The position numbers and the translations under genes are program-made. A DNA stretch of 64,000 nt, taken from Raphanus sativus. Its lineage: Eukaryota > Streptophyta > Magnoliopsida > Brassicales > Brassicaceae. The notes beneath the pieces were generated by a model, which saw only the letters and a list, made by a program, of their open reading frames with translations, had not been told where the DNA came from and made no database searches. The stretch spans positions 2,852,001 through 2,916,000 of the forward strand of contig NC_079517.1 in the NCBI RefSeq assembly GCF_000801105.2, given 5' to 3'. Shown in pieces: positions 47,674 to 59,600 of the stretch (its first letter is position 1; the number at the start of each line of letters is the position of its first letter).

Positions 47674-48645
47674 CTAGATTTTGACCCGCGCTTTTAAAGC
47701 GCGGGATTCAATTTTGTTAAAATATTTTTTATTTAACGAAGATAACAATTTCTATATAAAACCTATATATTTTACGTTTATATGAAATTTATATATAATT
47801 CTGTATCTGTATTTTATTTTGGTTATTTTTATTAGGTTTATTATAATTTTGAGAATTTCGATTGATTTGGATTTATGGGTAATTTGTTTATTTAACCCTT
47901 TTATTAATATGTAACATATGTATTTGTATATATAATAATAAAATATGTTTAATTCAGTTTATTTTTAAGATTTATTTATAATTTGTTTTTACTATGAAAA
48001 TCAAAATATTTTGAACTTATTAGTAGTAGTTTAGTTATATCTTATAATATTTTAAATTATAATAAATTTGTGTTCAAATGATCGATTTTATTTAATAGTA
48101 TAGATTTGGAAATCTATTTAGGTAAGATTTGACTGGTAGTTAATGTAGATTCATAATAAAATATACAAATCTAATAAATCAATATAACTAACTGATATAT
48201 TTCATATATTTGTAATTAACTGAAATAATATCATCAGTGATGTTGTTTTGTAAAAAAATTAAAATATACCTTTCTCTTCAAATTTTAAATATATAAATGT
48301 ATATAGTAAGAATTCCATAATAACTTTACTATAAATTTATTATGTTAGAACGTAAAGACTACCAATCAGTTATCTAAATAAGTATATGTAATGTTTGCTT
48401 GATAGTGTTTTCCAATGAGTTAAGTATATTTATGTAATTATGGAATCTAATTATTAACATATGAATTGTGTATGTATATTAATAAAATAATATTTATGCA
48501 CTTGAGATAAATAAGGAAAATAGCTTGGTAGTTACAAATAATTTCCATTTTTTTTAATTAAAATTTAAATGCAGTGGCATGGTTGTAAATATATCAAAAA
48601 ACTAAGGGGATGTCAAAAATTGTACTTCAATTTTAATAGTATAGA
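47674..48645 (-). mobile_element. Non-autonomous Helitron
   Basis: On the minus strand it begins TCTATACTATTAAAATTGAA at 48645 and ends with the hairpin CCCGCGCTTT/AAAGCGCGGG and CTAG at 47674, flanked by A and T. It is 972 bp with no open frame. A second 5'-end-like motif (TCTATACTATTAAATAAAAT) occurs internally at 48104. Located just after the transporter gene. Confidence 0.82.
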
Positions 48646-48902
48646 TTATACACTATATAGTATAAGAAGCAATTATTGTTTTGGAAACTAAAAATTGTAC
48701 AAACAGAAAAACAACAATAAATGATTGGCTGGTTTAAACAGATATGCAGTTGCAAGAATTTTGGACGCGGGTAATTACGATTTCAAACATTATTAAACAA
48801 TTTGTACTATTGGCACAACAAGCCAAAAGCTGCAACGTAGGCCAGTGATCCTTGACTCGGTTTGGAGGCTTTAGGCGGCCGAGTCCAACTCAGGCTTACC
48901 TA

Positions 48903-49789
48903 TCCCTTATATATTAAAAGAGAAGCATTGTCATTTAATGCGTTCACACTATATTAGATACGTGTCAGCTCCATATTCATTTCAATTTAAGTATAATTAT
49001 GTGTCGGCTTCACAATTATTTGACAATTAATGCGTTCACATTCAAAAATTTTAACTCCATCCAAGATAATTTCTAAAAAAATATTAATCATCTTATTTTT
49101 GTTTCTGCATTTTTAACCTTTGTATTAGTAAATTGAAATTCTCTCCGTACAGCTACTGAATAATATCATATTTGAAAAAAAAAGAAATTACAAAATCATT
49201 AAGATTCACATCAACTAGAATATTAAAATGAGAATATTTTTGAAATTGAAAGTTTCATATGTTGCCGAACTTAGCTATGGTTAAGACTTCTGTACACGAA
49301 TACAATAAATATTTATAATTGGTTATGAATTAAAAACTGAGGTAAGAAACACTATACACACACAAAGTCAGATCTTTAATTCAGCCAATATTATTTTAGG
49401 GATCTTTAATTTATGTAAATTTAAATATTTAGTTTTATGTTATTCAATTTTTTATGTTATTCATTTTTTTATGTTTTATATTATTATATTTCGAACTTTT
49501 AGGATTTAAGTATATTTGAATTTTGTTAAGAAAATACATAATTAAAATTGATATTCAAACTCGAATTCAAACCGAACCGCAATAATTCAAACCAAATCTA
49601 AATTAAAATTTGTAAATATCCGAATACAATTTAAATTTCTAACTCTAAAAATCTGAAATCCGAATAGATCAACTGAAAAGATATATGAATGTACATCCCT
49701 AGAAAAAGCTATACAGCAAATTCTTTAACATACAAAAAATAATCTAATAAACTATTTCACTCCGCGCTGTAGCGCGGATTATTACCTAG
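48903..49789 (+). mobile_element. Non-autonomous Helitron
   Basis: Starts TCCCTTATATATTAAAAGAG after an A and ends with the hairpin TCCGCGCT-GT-AGCGCGGA, then CTAG at 49786-49789 and T. Length 887 bp, no coding frame. Its termini differ from the other four Helitrons, so it represents another family. Confidence 0.78.
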
Positions 49790-50040
49790 TAATATGAGTA
49801 TAAAGGGGTCAGTGAGACACACGTCGTAAAAAGGAAATTAGAATAAGTAGCAAGTTTATTATTTACTGACCATAAGTCTTATACTTCCCAGTGTTCATAA
49901 ACTCGGTGAACTCAGGTGAAGAACTAAACCCATCTCGTATTCCTTTGATCGCTTTGTACAATTTCCACCATGTCATGAAACTGCTTTTATCCAAGAAAAT
50001 CTCCGGTGAAACCTCACGGTTTCTAATAATCTCCCACACG

Positions 50041-51953
50041 TTACTCCTCAAACTTCATGAGTTTTCCGACCAATCCCTCGTCTGGTTGTGTTTTCAGCTG
50101 ATTTATTACGATCAACGCTTCCTCAACTTCAGACCAGAAGCAAGAGTCAAACGTTAACAGTTCACTCAAATCCGTCCCTTTACGTCTAAGCGTTACGTTC
50201 AACTCAGACTCCTTGAACCATTTCTCAAGCATAACATAGTAGTGAGGCCTTCCCGTAGTTCTGTACTCTTTTTTACCCTCTAGGTAATATTTAGCAATGT
50301 CGAGCGGTTCCATTAACCTTCTATAGTTGTTAGCGGAGAGGAGACAACGTTTCTTGAGATACGATGCTTCACCCTGAGGCATCTTCTCCACTTCTTGAAC
50401 CACCGTTTCCCAGTAATCATTCATCTCTCTCCTTCGAATCTCATAAACAAAAGCTGGTTGGTTCTTGAACTGGTCGTAGTAAACGATCTTGGCCTTCTTG
50501 CTTTCCTTCTTGTACCACTCCATATAAGCCATTGATATCTTCACTTCATCTAGTTTCTTAAGCTGATCAAAACGCTGATTCTTCTTCTTCTCAGCACGTT
50601 TCTTCATTCCGCTGATGATAATATCACCAGCCATCAGTCTTGCATCCACCGTTGAAAATCGATCAAGACTCTTTAGAACTTCTCCGTAGACTCTCCCTCC
50701 AGCTAGAACTGTATTACCACCGATTAGTAGCCCCATGACGGCCTTAGGGTCCTCGATGCAAACGCATCTAGATTCGTTACAGATCAAGTACGTTCCAAAA
50801 GGCTCAAAACCTTTTGTTATGATGGGAGTTTGTGTTGCATCCGTCACGTGAAGGAAACATGAGTTCCTCACGGAGTTCTCTAGAATCTGTTGGAGATTAG
50901 CGTCTCCGATAGAAGGCGAGCCAAACGTGATGCACAAGGGACGTTTTAGTTTTGGCTTGACGTCTTCTAGAAGCCATAACGTGAACAGAGATGCAATAGA
51001 TCCTCCTAACGCAGCTCCTGTAATGATCACTGGTTTCTTAGACTTTAGCAACTGCAACACACAAATATAATTTTATAATTAAGATACACAGAGTTTTTGA
51101 CTTGAAAACCCATACTAGATTTAAGAAAATTAAGAACCGAGTATATGTTGCTCAGAAACAAAAGCAGAGTATTAAAAAGCTATTGACTTGTATCACAAGG
51201 CAGATAGGTTTAAGCAGACACACTTTAGATCAGTTTCTTATTAGACTCGATCAGCTACAAACACAAATATAATATTTTAAGATTCACCGAGTTGTTTATT
51301 TGAAAACCCATACTAGATTTAAGAAAATTATGAACAGAGTATTAAAAAGCTATTGACTTGTATTACAAGGCAGATATGTTTAAGCAGACGATGTCTTCAT
51401 CTTAGGTCAGTTCTTAACGACGCTGAATTTAGGTTGTGTCTAAACAAATTCATAGAGAGTATAAAGGCTACTGAGTGTAACTAAACTACCTCTGCTTTGA
51501 GGTTAGTGAGACTTTTATTCCTAGCCACAGAGGCAAAAAGCTGAAGAGCAGTTGTATGAAGAGCAAAGGAAGGGGTCTTCTCGGAGCAGAGGAAGCTAAA
51601 CAGATTAGCATCTTGTAACTCAGGATGAGGAACAGGAGTAGAACCACAGTTTAAAGAGGCATCTATGCAAACAGGTGGTGCAGCGAAAACCACAAAGACG
51701 AATTTGGCTTCCTTGTAAACCTGAAATTCTAGAGGTGGTTCTTTAGACTGAAGGTTTGACTCGTGTATCTCCGAGATCTTATTCCACGAGGTGTTTAAGA
51801 GACCGGAGCTTAACACAAGTTTCCCAAGCTCAGTACAGTTTCTATAACCAGGACAAGGACTTTAGTCAGTGCCCACATAACATGAAGTTGTGCAAAAACT
51901 AAGCAAAATATAGAAGAAAGTAATCGTAATACTTACTGTGAATAAGAATCCAT
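50041..51953 (-). CDS. SAG101: SAG101-like immune signalling protein, C-terminally truncated copy
   Basis: Three exons: 51953-51937, 51841-51490 and 51051-50041, giving 459 residues against about 537 for Arabidopsis SAG101. SAG101 is a lipase-like protein that pairs with EDS1 and works with NRG1 helper receptors in TNL immunity. The alpha/beta-hydrolase core (VIITGAALGGSIASLFTLWL) and the EP domain (NNYRRLMEPLDIAKYY, GRPHYYVMLEKWF, LLTFDSCFW) are clear. Relative to the neighbouring copy one extra A makes GAG-TAA in place of a Tyr codon, stopping translation at 50041-50043. The last 60 residues remain open in another frame down to 49863. The product may be partly functional or a recent pseudogene. 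Confidence 0.87.
51061..51420. repeat. Tandem duplication in SAG101 intron 2
   Basis: A segment of about 190 bp starting ACACAAATATAATTTT is repeated head-to-tail (about 51061-51250 and 51253-51420). The second copy has small deletions. The words ACCCATACTAGATTTAAGAA and AAAAAGCTATTGACTTGTAT occur in both. It lies inside the intron between exons 2 and 3. Confidence 0.8.
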
Positions 51954-52241
51954 GGCAAAGGCTAGAACGATATGCGGAGAATAATGCTCAAAGGGACAAA
52001 GCAGACAATGTTTATCTCGGTGTCTGAAAACGAGAGTCCATTTGAAAATACTTATAGGCATGTAAGTGTGATGGTACAAAAGAAAAACGTAATTTAAAGT
52101 CAAGTAGTTAAAAAGTCAAATACATATATATAGTTAATTGTTAGTTACTATCGCTTGTCCATGAAGAAATTGCAATAAGACTTGTTCGTCTTTCGTTATT
52201 GATTCACACAAGTGTAGCATTACAATAAGTGCCCACTCTCT

Positions 52242-52356
52242 CAGCCATGAATTTATTTTAAACCACTTGATCATATCACAGAGAAAATGTAGAAATAAGA
52301 TTTTACATGTATTCGATAAGCCACGATTCAAGTGGTTTAAAATAAATTCATGGCTG
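52242..52356. repeat. Perfect 29-bp inverted repeat with a 57-base loop
   Basis: CAGCCATGAATTTATTTTAA and its continuation at 52242-52270 recur exactly as the reverse complement at 52328-52356. It lies between the two SAG101 genes, in sequence with no open frame. Confidence 0.85.
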
Positions 52357-52483
52357 TTTGGTCGTGAAGAAAATTGCAAACCATTCAGATGTTATTAGGC
52401 CTGAACATATGGTTAGTGTTATGAATTTAATGTATTTGATATCATTCAGTAAGGTCTTGAGAGCAAAACTGACCACATATTAT

Positions 52484-52604
52484 CTTCTAATCTTTTAATT
52501 AGGCTTACTAAGTTACACGAAGACACTAGTTTGTTTTTAATGATAGTTTTGACTACTTCTAATCTTTTTAATATGCTTATTAAGTAACACGAAGACACTA
52601 GTTT
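52484..52604. repeat. Direct duplication of about 48 bp
   Basis: TTCTAATCTTTTAATTAGGC through ACGAAGACACTAGTTT recurs about 73 bases later with a few changes. It belongs to the scrambled spacer between the SAG101 copies. Confidence 0.7.
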
Positions 52605-53067
52605 TTTTTTTTTTACTACTTCCATGCTAATTTTAAACAAGTGTCACTTGTATGTGCGTAGGTTGCCGTGCATCAAATTTCATTTAAAATTTCTAAAAAA
52701 GGGGAAATGAATTTAAAAACTCATATTGGAGGGTCTCATATATTAAAAATATTACAGAATATTAAAAGAATGAAGTAACAGAATACATATATATAGAAAT
52801 TTGAAATTTGAGATAGGTATGTCATCTGAGATACTCAAGAATTTTTTTTTTGAAAAACTCATCACACATGTTATGTTTTGTATAAGAAATTTGATTTTAT
52901 AAATTTTGCAGATGTGGTTTGATCACAGTGACTGCCGATGTTACAAACACCACCAGTGCAGGATTATGCATTTTCTCTGATGTTATTGTTAGATTTATTT
53001 TTTTTTTTTTGCAAATAAATTAGATTTATTTTTTGAAACTAAATAAATGTTTGCTTACTGATGTTAT

Positions 53068-53525
53068 TAACACTATAGAATACTAATAATCAATCATCGT
53101 CGCAAAACATTTGATAATACCGTTTGAAGAGTAAAGCATTCTTATATAGTGACAAGACCTTTCAGAGGTTCTATATATTTCTGTATTCCGTTTTTTTTCT
53201 TCAGCATAACTTAGAACGTATCTATAAATATGAACATGTTGGTTATGTCTTACCCCAATCACTATCTATAAAAGAATTTGACAAGCTTCAGTCTCTCTCT
53301 TTCCTTACTACTTGTAAACTTACACAAGTCCCAGAAACCAAACTTTTCCGTCACAACTAAAACATTTTTCTATAGTAAAACCATGATTACTGCCATGATT
53401 ACTGGAGGAGATGTTTACAAGGTCATCAAATCAATGGTTCCTTACTAAAGGTATCAACACCATAAAATACAAATAATCAATCATCGACTCAAAAACATTT
53501 AACGATACCCGTTTAAAGAGTAAAA
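53068..53525. repeat. Duplicated 3' flank of the downstream SAG101 gene
   Basis: The sequence at 53068-53134 (AATCAATCATCGTCGCAAAA, then GATACC and GTTTAAAGAG-like words) matches 53455-53525, directly after the stop codon of the intact SAG101 copy. The two stretches are about 80% alike by eye. This suggests repeated unequal events around this gene end. Confidence 0.6.
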
Positions 53526-53543
53526 AATGTAAATCACTATTCT

Positions 53544-55598
53544 TCAGCAGGCTTGACCATAACTCTCGTACTTCCTATCGTTCATAAACTTGGTCAACTC
53601 AGAAGGTGAAGAAGAACCAAACACTTTGACGACATCTTTGTACTCTTTCCACCACTTCATGAAACTGCTCTTCTCCAAAAAAATCTCTGGCGAAACCTCA
53701 CGTTTACTAATCCTCTCCCACACGTACTCTTCAAACCTCACAAGCTTCCTCAACAACACCTCTCTCTCACCTTCTTGTGTCTTCTTCAACTCATTGATTG
53801 AGATCAAAGCCTCCTCAACTTCAGACCAAAAGCAAGAATCAAAAGTTAATAGCTCACTCAAATCCGTCTCTTTACCTCTAAGCGGTTCTTTCGGATTCCC
53901 CTCCCTAAACCATTTCTCAAGCATATCATAGTGTCTCGACCTCCCAGAGGTTCTGTACTTTCTCCCACCGTTATAATAATACTCAGCAATGTCTAACGGC
54001 TCGACCATACGTCTGTAGTTGTTCCCGGAGAAGAGAGACCTCGTCTTGAGAACAGACTTTTCACTCTGAGGCTTCTTCTCAACTTCTTCAACCAACGATA
54101 TCCAGTAATCGTTGACCTCTGTTTTCCGCTTCTCGATATCTACGTCGAAGGGTGAAGCACTAGACGCGAGATGAGTCTTGAACCGGTCGTAGTAACCGAC
54201 CCTGCTCATCTTGCTTTTCTTTTTGTACCACTCTATATATATCATCGATATTTTGATGTCGTTTAGTTTCTTGAGCTGGTCATAACGCAGCTTCTTCTTC
54301 TCAGCACGCTCCTCCATTCGAGTGATAACGTCGTCTATCATCAATCTTGAATCCTCCATCACCGTTCGATCCAAACGATCAAGAACTCTGCCGTAGTCTA
54401 TCTGATCTACTGCACTAGCACCGCCTAGCAGCTCCATGACGGCTTCAGGGTCTTCGATGCAAATACATTCGGAGTCGAAACATATCAAGAACGTTCCAAA
54501 AGGCTTGAAGTCTGTGTTGATGGGAGTTTGTGAAGCATAAGCCACGTGGAGGAAGCATGAGTTTCTCAAGGAGTTTTCAAGAATCTGTTGTAGGGAAGCG
54601 TCTCCGAGTAAAGGCGAGCCAAACGTGATGCACAATGGACGTTTTAGTCTTGGCTCGACTTTTTCTAGAAGCCATAGTGTAAAGAGAGATGCGACCGATC
54701 CTCCTAAGGCAGCTCCGGTGATGATCACATGTTTATTGGACTCAAGCAAATGGAGCAACTACAAAACCACACATATAACTTTTACAATTCACTTGGTGTC
54801 TGTCTGACATTCTAAAAATATTTATAAAGATGTTATACGCTCAAATTAAAGTTTTTGTTCTTATTTATTTTTACATAAAATTTTCATAATATCTATATAT
54901 AATTAAAATTGTCCACTGCTCTGACAGGCAAAACTATAGAGAAAAACACAAACTAGATATGTGTCAAGCATAGACACTAACTTTCAAGATTCTGAAATAG
55001 TCTTGACCTCATCATAACATGTTGACTTACATTCTAAAAACAATTCTGAAGAGAGAGCATAAGCTAATGAGTGGGATTCGAGATTACCTTTGATTTGAGG
55101 TGGAGGAGATTGTTTTTGTAGGCAGAGACAAAAAGCTGAAAAGCAGGGGTGTGAAGAGAGAAGGAGGAGATCTTCTCGGAGCAGAGGAAATGAAAAGGGT
55201 TTTGATCTTGTGCCCCAGAAAGAAGTGTAGAAGCAGAGTTCAAGGGGCAAGTTGCGTTTATTGATGGTGCGACAAAAACAACAAACGTGTATTTGGTTTC
55301 TTGGAAAATCTTGATTCCTAGACCTGGAGTTTGAACCTGATGGGCTCTTGATGAACGTAACTCTGAGATCTTATTCCATGAGCTGTGTAAGAGACCAGAG
55401 CTCAACACAAGCTTCCCAAGCTCAGAACCTTTTCTAAAAAACCAAGAAAGACCGTGAGTTTAGTCAAACCAAGATTTTCAAGAAGAAAATTTCAAGAACC
55501 GACAGATGTCTGAAATGAAGGCTGGTAAGTAACTGACAAATAAAAGTGAAAGGAAAAAAAGGGAGTAATCAATATGCTTACAGTGAAGAAAAATCCAT
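53544..55598 (-). CDS. SAG101: SAG101-like immune signalling protein, full-length copy
   Basis: Three exons: 55598-55582, 55433-55088 and 54758-53544, total 525 residues, close to the family length. The start MDFSSLKGSELGKLVLSSG parallels Arabidopsis SAG101. The lipase-like N-domain has VIITGAALGGSVASLFTLWL; no Ser nucleophile motif is seen in the usual GxSxG form. The EP domain includes NNYRRMVEPLDIAEYY, SRHYDMLEKWF, LLTFDSCFWSEVEEAL and EVSPEIFLEKSSFMKWW, ending YESYGQAC. SAG101 forms nuclear EDS1 heterodimers needed for TNL-triggered cell death. This copy is intact at the point where the other carries its frameshift. Same strand, 1.6 kb from the truncated copy; both correspond to At5g14930. 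Confidence 0.93.
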
Positions 55599-56306
55599 AA
55601 TATGAGCTGGAAAAGATCTGTGGAGGAACAGGTTCAAAGAGACAAACGATGAAAAGCAGCAGACAAAAGAAGATGTCTAAAATAATGAGAAGAGAAGAGA
55701 GTTCATTTTAAAAACAATAAAATAACAAAAAAGTAATGTGTATCCAAATAAATATCTAATTATCAGCAAACAAGAAACATAAAAAGTAATGTTTATTGTT
55801 CTTCCCCCTCTCTCATTTTCCGGGAAGAAGCATAGAAAGCCAAAGATTCGTTTAGCATACGCTTCCACTTTAGTTGACGTTGAGACACAAGTGTGAATTT
55901 AATAAACACACTTGCAATTTAATAACGTAGCATGCCAATGTGAACACTCATTTATCAAAACGACGTATGAAGAAGAAAAAACTCCCGGTGACGATTTGTT
56001 TAGTGTTGGCTCATATACAGACAATAAATACCCGTAATAAGTGTCACCAACTTTCTCACAGTCGTGACTTTATTTCCAAGTTTAGTAAACCATCTAAATC
56101 ATTAATCATATGTGCAGCAGAAAATGAGATTTAGGATAAGCTGAGATGTATTTGATGGGGGCATGTATAAGTCTTTCATCTTAAGTCCCTCCCCACTGAT
56201 CCATTTAAAGTTAAACGTATAGGCCCAGATCTAAAGCCCAACACTCAAATGCTTATGCTCCAATCTCGTCTTATCTTGTCTCTCTTCCATCAAATTAGTT
56301 TCATAT
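55599..56306. other. SAG101 upstream region up to the Copia insertion
   Basis: AT-rich non-coding sequence. The TSD copy CATAT of the Copia element is at 56302-56306, so the retrotransposon sits about 700 bp upstream of the intact SAG101 start. Confidence 0.5.
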
Positions 56307-56628
56307 TGTTGATATCAGATTACTACGATTACTTGTGTTTAGAATGCAAGTAAGAATAACTCTCTTTATTACTTCAAGGAAAAACTTACTCAAACCTCAA
56401 AGACTTACAAACTCCACACCACCTTACATAACTCGTCACAATGGTGTTTATATATCAAGCTAAACAACAACGAAAACCTAGTAAAGATAATGATCCTATT
56501 TGTTTGTAGATAACTCCTAAAACAACTCCTCATCTTTATCTCCATGTCTCGGATATACTAGGATCTTCTTAGCTTGATACACAGCGATACTTTAGGCTGT
56601 GTCTATCAACTTCAGGCTTATCTCAACA
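56307..56628 (-). repeat. Copia 3' LTR
   Basis: Starts TGTTGATATCAG and ends CTTATCTCAACA in plus-strand reading. It differs from the other LTR by AAACAACTCC here against AAACAATTCC there. Confidence 0.95.
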
Positions 56629-59600
56629 ATCCCTCCTTTAAGCTTGAAGTTGACTTGTGCCAAATCTCGAACGCCAATGAACTCCCTCATCTCTGCAAAT
56701 TTAATCTTGCCAAGCGCCTTTGTCAAGATGTCTGCTTTTTGTTGACTACTGGACACATGCTCGACGCCAACCAACCCTTTCTCCACACACTCACGTATGA
56801 AATGATATCGTCTATGAATGTGTTTACTGCGCCCATGAAATACAGGGTTCTTGGTAAGTGAAATTGCTGACTTGTTGTCAACTCGAAGCATCACTCTGTC
56901 ACACACTCCGCCAGTAATCTCGCTTAGAATATCTTGAAGCCACAATGCCTGTTTTGCTGCCTCTGTAGCAGCCATAAATTCAGCCTCACACGACGACAGA
57001 GCTACAATTTCCTGCTTTTGTGAACACCAAGTAACAGGGCTCTCACCAAGATAGAAGATATGCCCTGTTACACTCTTCCCATCATCAGCATCCACGTTCA
57101 AAGAGCTGTCACTGTAACCCACTAGCTCTGGTTTCCTGTCTGAACGCCAGTAGGTAAGACCACAAGACGTAGTACCCTTCAAGTACCTCAAAACATGCGT
57201 CAATGCAGAGTCATGTGACACCTTTGGATCAAGCATGTATCGGCTTAATACTCCAATGCTATATGCCATGTCAGGTCGCGTGTGAATCAAGTACCGCAGA
57301 CACCCAATAGTTCTTCTATACCTCTTTTCATCAACAGATCTTTCTTCCGTTGCTTTTGACAGCTTCAGACTCATCTCCATAGGTGCTTTAACAGAGTTGC
57401 AGTCACCCATTCCAGTCTCAGATAAAATCTTAGACGCATATCTCTCCTGTTTCAGTGTAATGCCATCCTCATGTTGCATTACCTCAATACCCAAGTAGTA
57501 GGATAACCTTCCCAAGTCACTCATTTCAAATTTAGCCTCCATTTCCCTCTTGAACTCGTTGATCATTGACACGTCTGACCCAGTAACAAGTAAATCATCT
57601 ACATACACAGCCAAGACCAGAATATGTTCTTTCTTCTGTCGTTGATACAAAGATGGTTCCTTTGAGCACCTCTCAAACTTCAACTCCTTGAGAATCTGGT
57701 TCAACTTATCGTTCCAGGCTCTGGGAGCTTGTTTCAAGCCGTAGAGAGCCTTAGAGAGCTTGTACACCTTATCTTCACATCCTTTTATCACAAACCCCTC
57801 TGGTTGCGTAACATAGACCACTTCCTTAAGGTCGCCGTGAAGAAATGCGGTCTTTACGTCCAAGTGATGAACTTCCCAGTTACTCGACGCTGCCAAGGCT
57901 ATGATAAGTCGTATGGTTTCCATCCTTGCAACAGGGGCAAACACCTCGTCGTAGTCAATCTCGTGTCTCTGCACATACCCCTTTGCAACCAACCTAGCTT
58001 TAAACTTGTTGATACTTCCATCTGGGTTTCGTTTGACTTTGAAGACCCATTTGAGACCGATAGGTTTGGCTCCTTTCGGTAAGTCAACTAAAGACCAGGT
58101 TTGGTTCTTCTCAATTGAAGCTATCTCGTCTTTACACGCATCCAACCACACTTTCAAGTCCTTAGCTTCAGCAAAATCCCAAGGTTCTTCGTTAATTGAC
58201 ATTAGAAGCCATTCGCACTCTGCTTCGGCTATCAAAACGTAATCAGATAGGTACTCTGGTGGTGATTTTACTCTTGTTGACCGTCTTAAGTGTGGCTGAG
58301 CTTCTTCATCATCAGAAAGTTCCACTACTTCCTCATCGCAGCCCTCGTTACTCTCCTCTGTTTTCACCTATGTTTCTGCACTATCACCTCCTTGCTCTGT
58401 ACTATCACCTCCTTGCTCTGTTTCTTTGATACTATCAACTTCTTTTAGGCCTCTGTTCCCAAACTCTTCTAGGTTGATAGTAAACGTACCAGCATCAGTT
58501 TTATCACCTTGTTTGTTCCATTTCCACTCTTCTTCTTCCATGAAAATCACATCCCGACTCACTATGATTTTCTTACTGTTTGGATCATACAAACGATAAG
58601 CCTTGCTTCCAGGTTCAGTTCCGAGATGTACCAAAGCGCGAGACCTGTCGTCAAGCTTCTTCCTGTGAGGAGACTCGACTCTCGTATAACCGACGCAACC
58701 AAACACACGCAAATGAGAAAGGTTTGGTTTTGTCCCTTTGAAAGCCTCATACGAAGTCATAGTAGACAGAGTTCGCGTAGCAGTTCTGTTGATTAGATAC
58801 GTGGCGTGTCTCACCGCCTCTCCCCACATGTAGTTTGGAACCTTCATGTGCTTTAGAACACTTCTCGTCATCTCTAAAATGGTTCTGTTCCGTCTCTCTA
58901 CTACCCCATTTTGTTAGGGAGAGTATGGTGCAGTGAGATGTCTCTGAATCCCATGTTTTTCACAGTAAGCATTAAACTCAGATGAAGTGAACTCACCCCC
59001 TCTGTCTGTTCGAAGAGTTTTAATGGAAGTACCGGTTTCTTGTTCTATCGATGTCTTGAATTTTCTGAACCTTTCAAAAGCTTCGCTCTTTTCCTTCATC
59101 AACATCGACCACATATAGCGTGTGTGATCATCTATAATGACAAACACATATCTGTTCTTTCCAGGTGTAGGAGGAGTGATCGGACCACAGAGGTCTCCAT
59201 GTAACAATTCTAGCTTCTGCGATGCACGAAACGTTGTTGCTTTGGGAAAAGGCTTCCTTGACTGCTTCCCAAGTAAGCAGGAAACACATGTCTGTGACAC
59301 TCAATTCAAGCTTATCAACCATCACCTTTATATTGTCAAAGTTCACGTGTCCTAGCCTCGCATGCCATTGATTAGAGACACTCAATGTTGCTGCTTGAAG
59401 ACATGCCATAGTTTCTGCTTCCAGTGCCACTTTGTACAGCCGGTTTCTTCCTCTACTTGTTCTTACTAGCAGCCTTCCTACTCGATCATATACTGTAAGT
59501 AAGTCCTCCTTCATCCTTACTTCGCATCCTGCTTCAGTTGCTTGCCCCAAGCTAATGATGTTGCTCCTAAGAGCTGGGATATAGTACACTTTTGACATTC

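Noticed and set aside
58509..58796. Plus-strand frames across the Copia element
   Set aside because: Antisense shadows of gag-pol.
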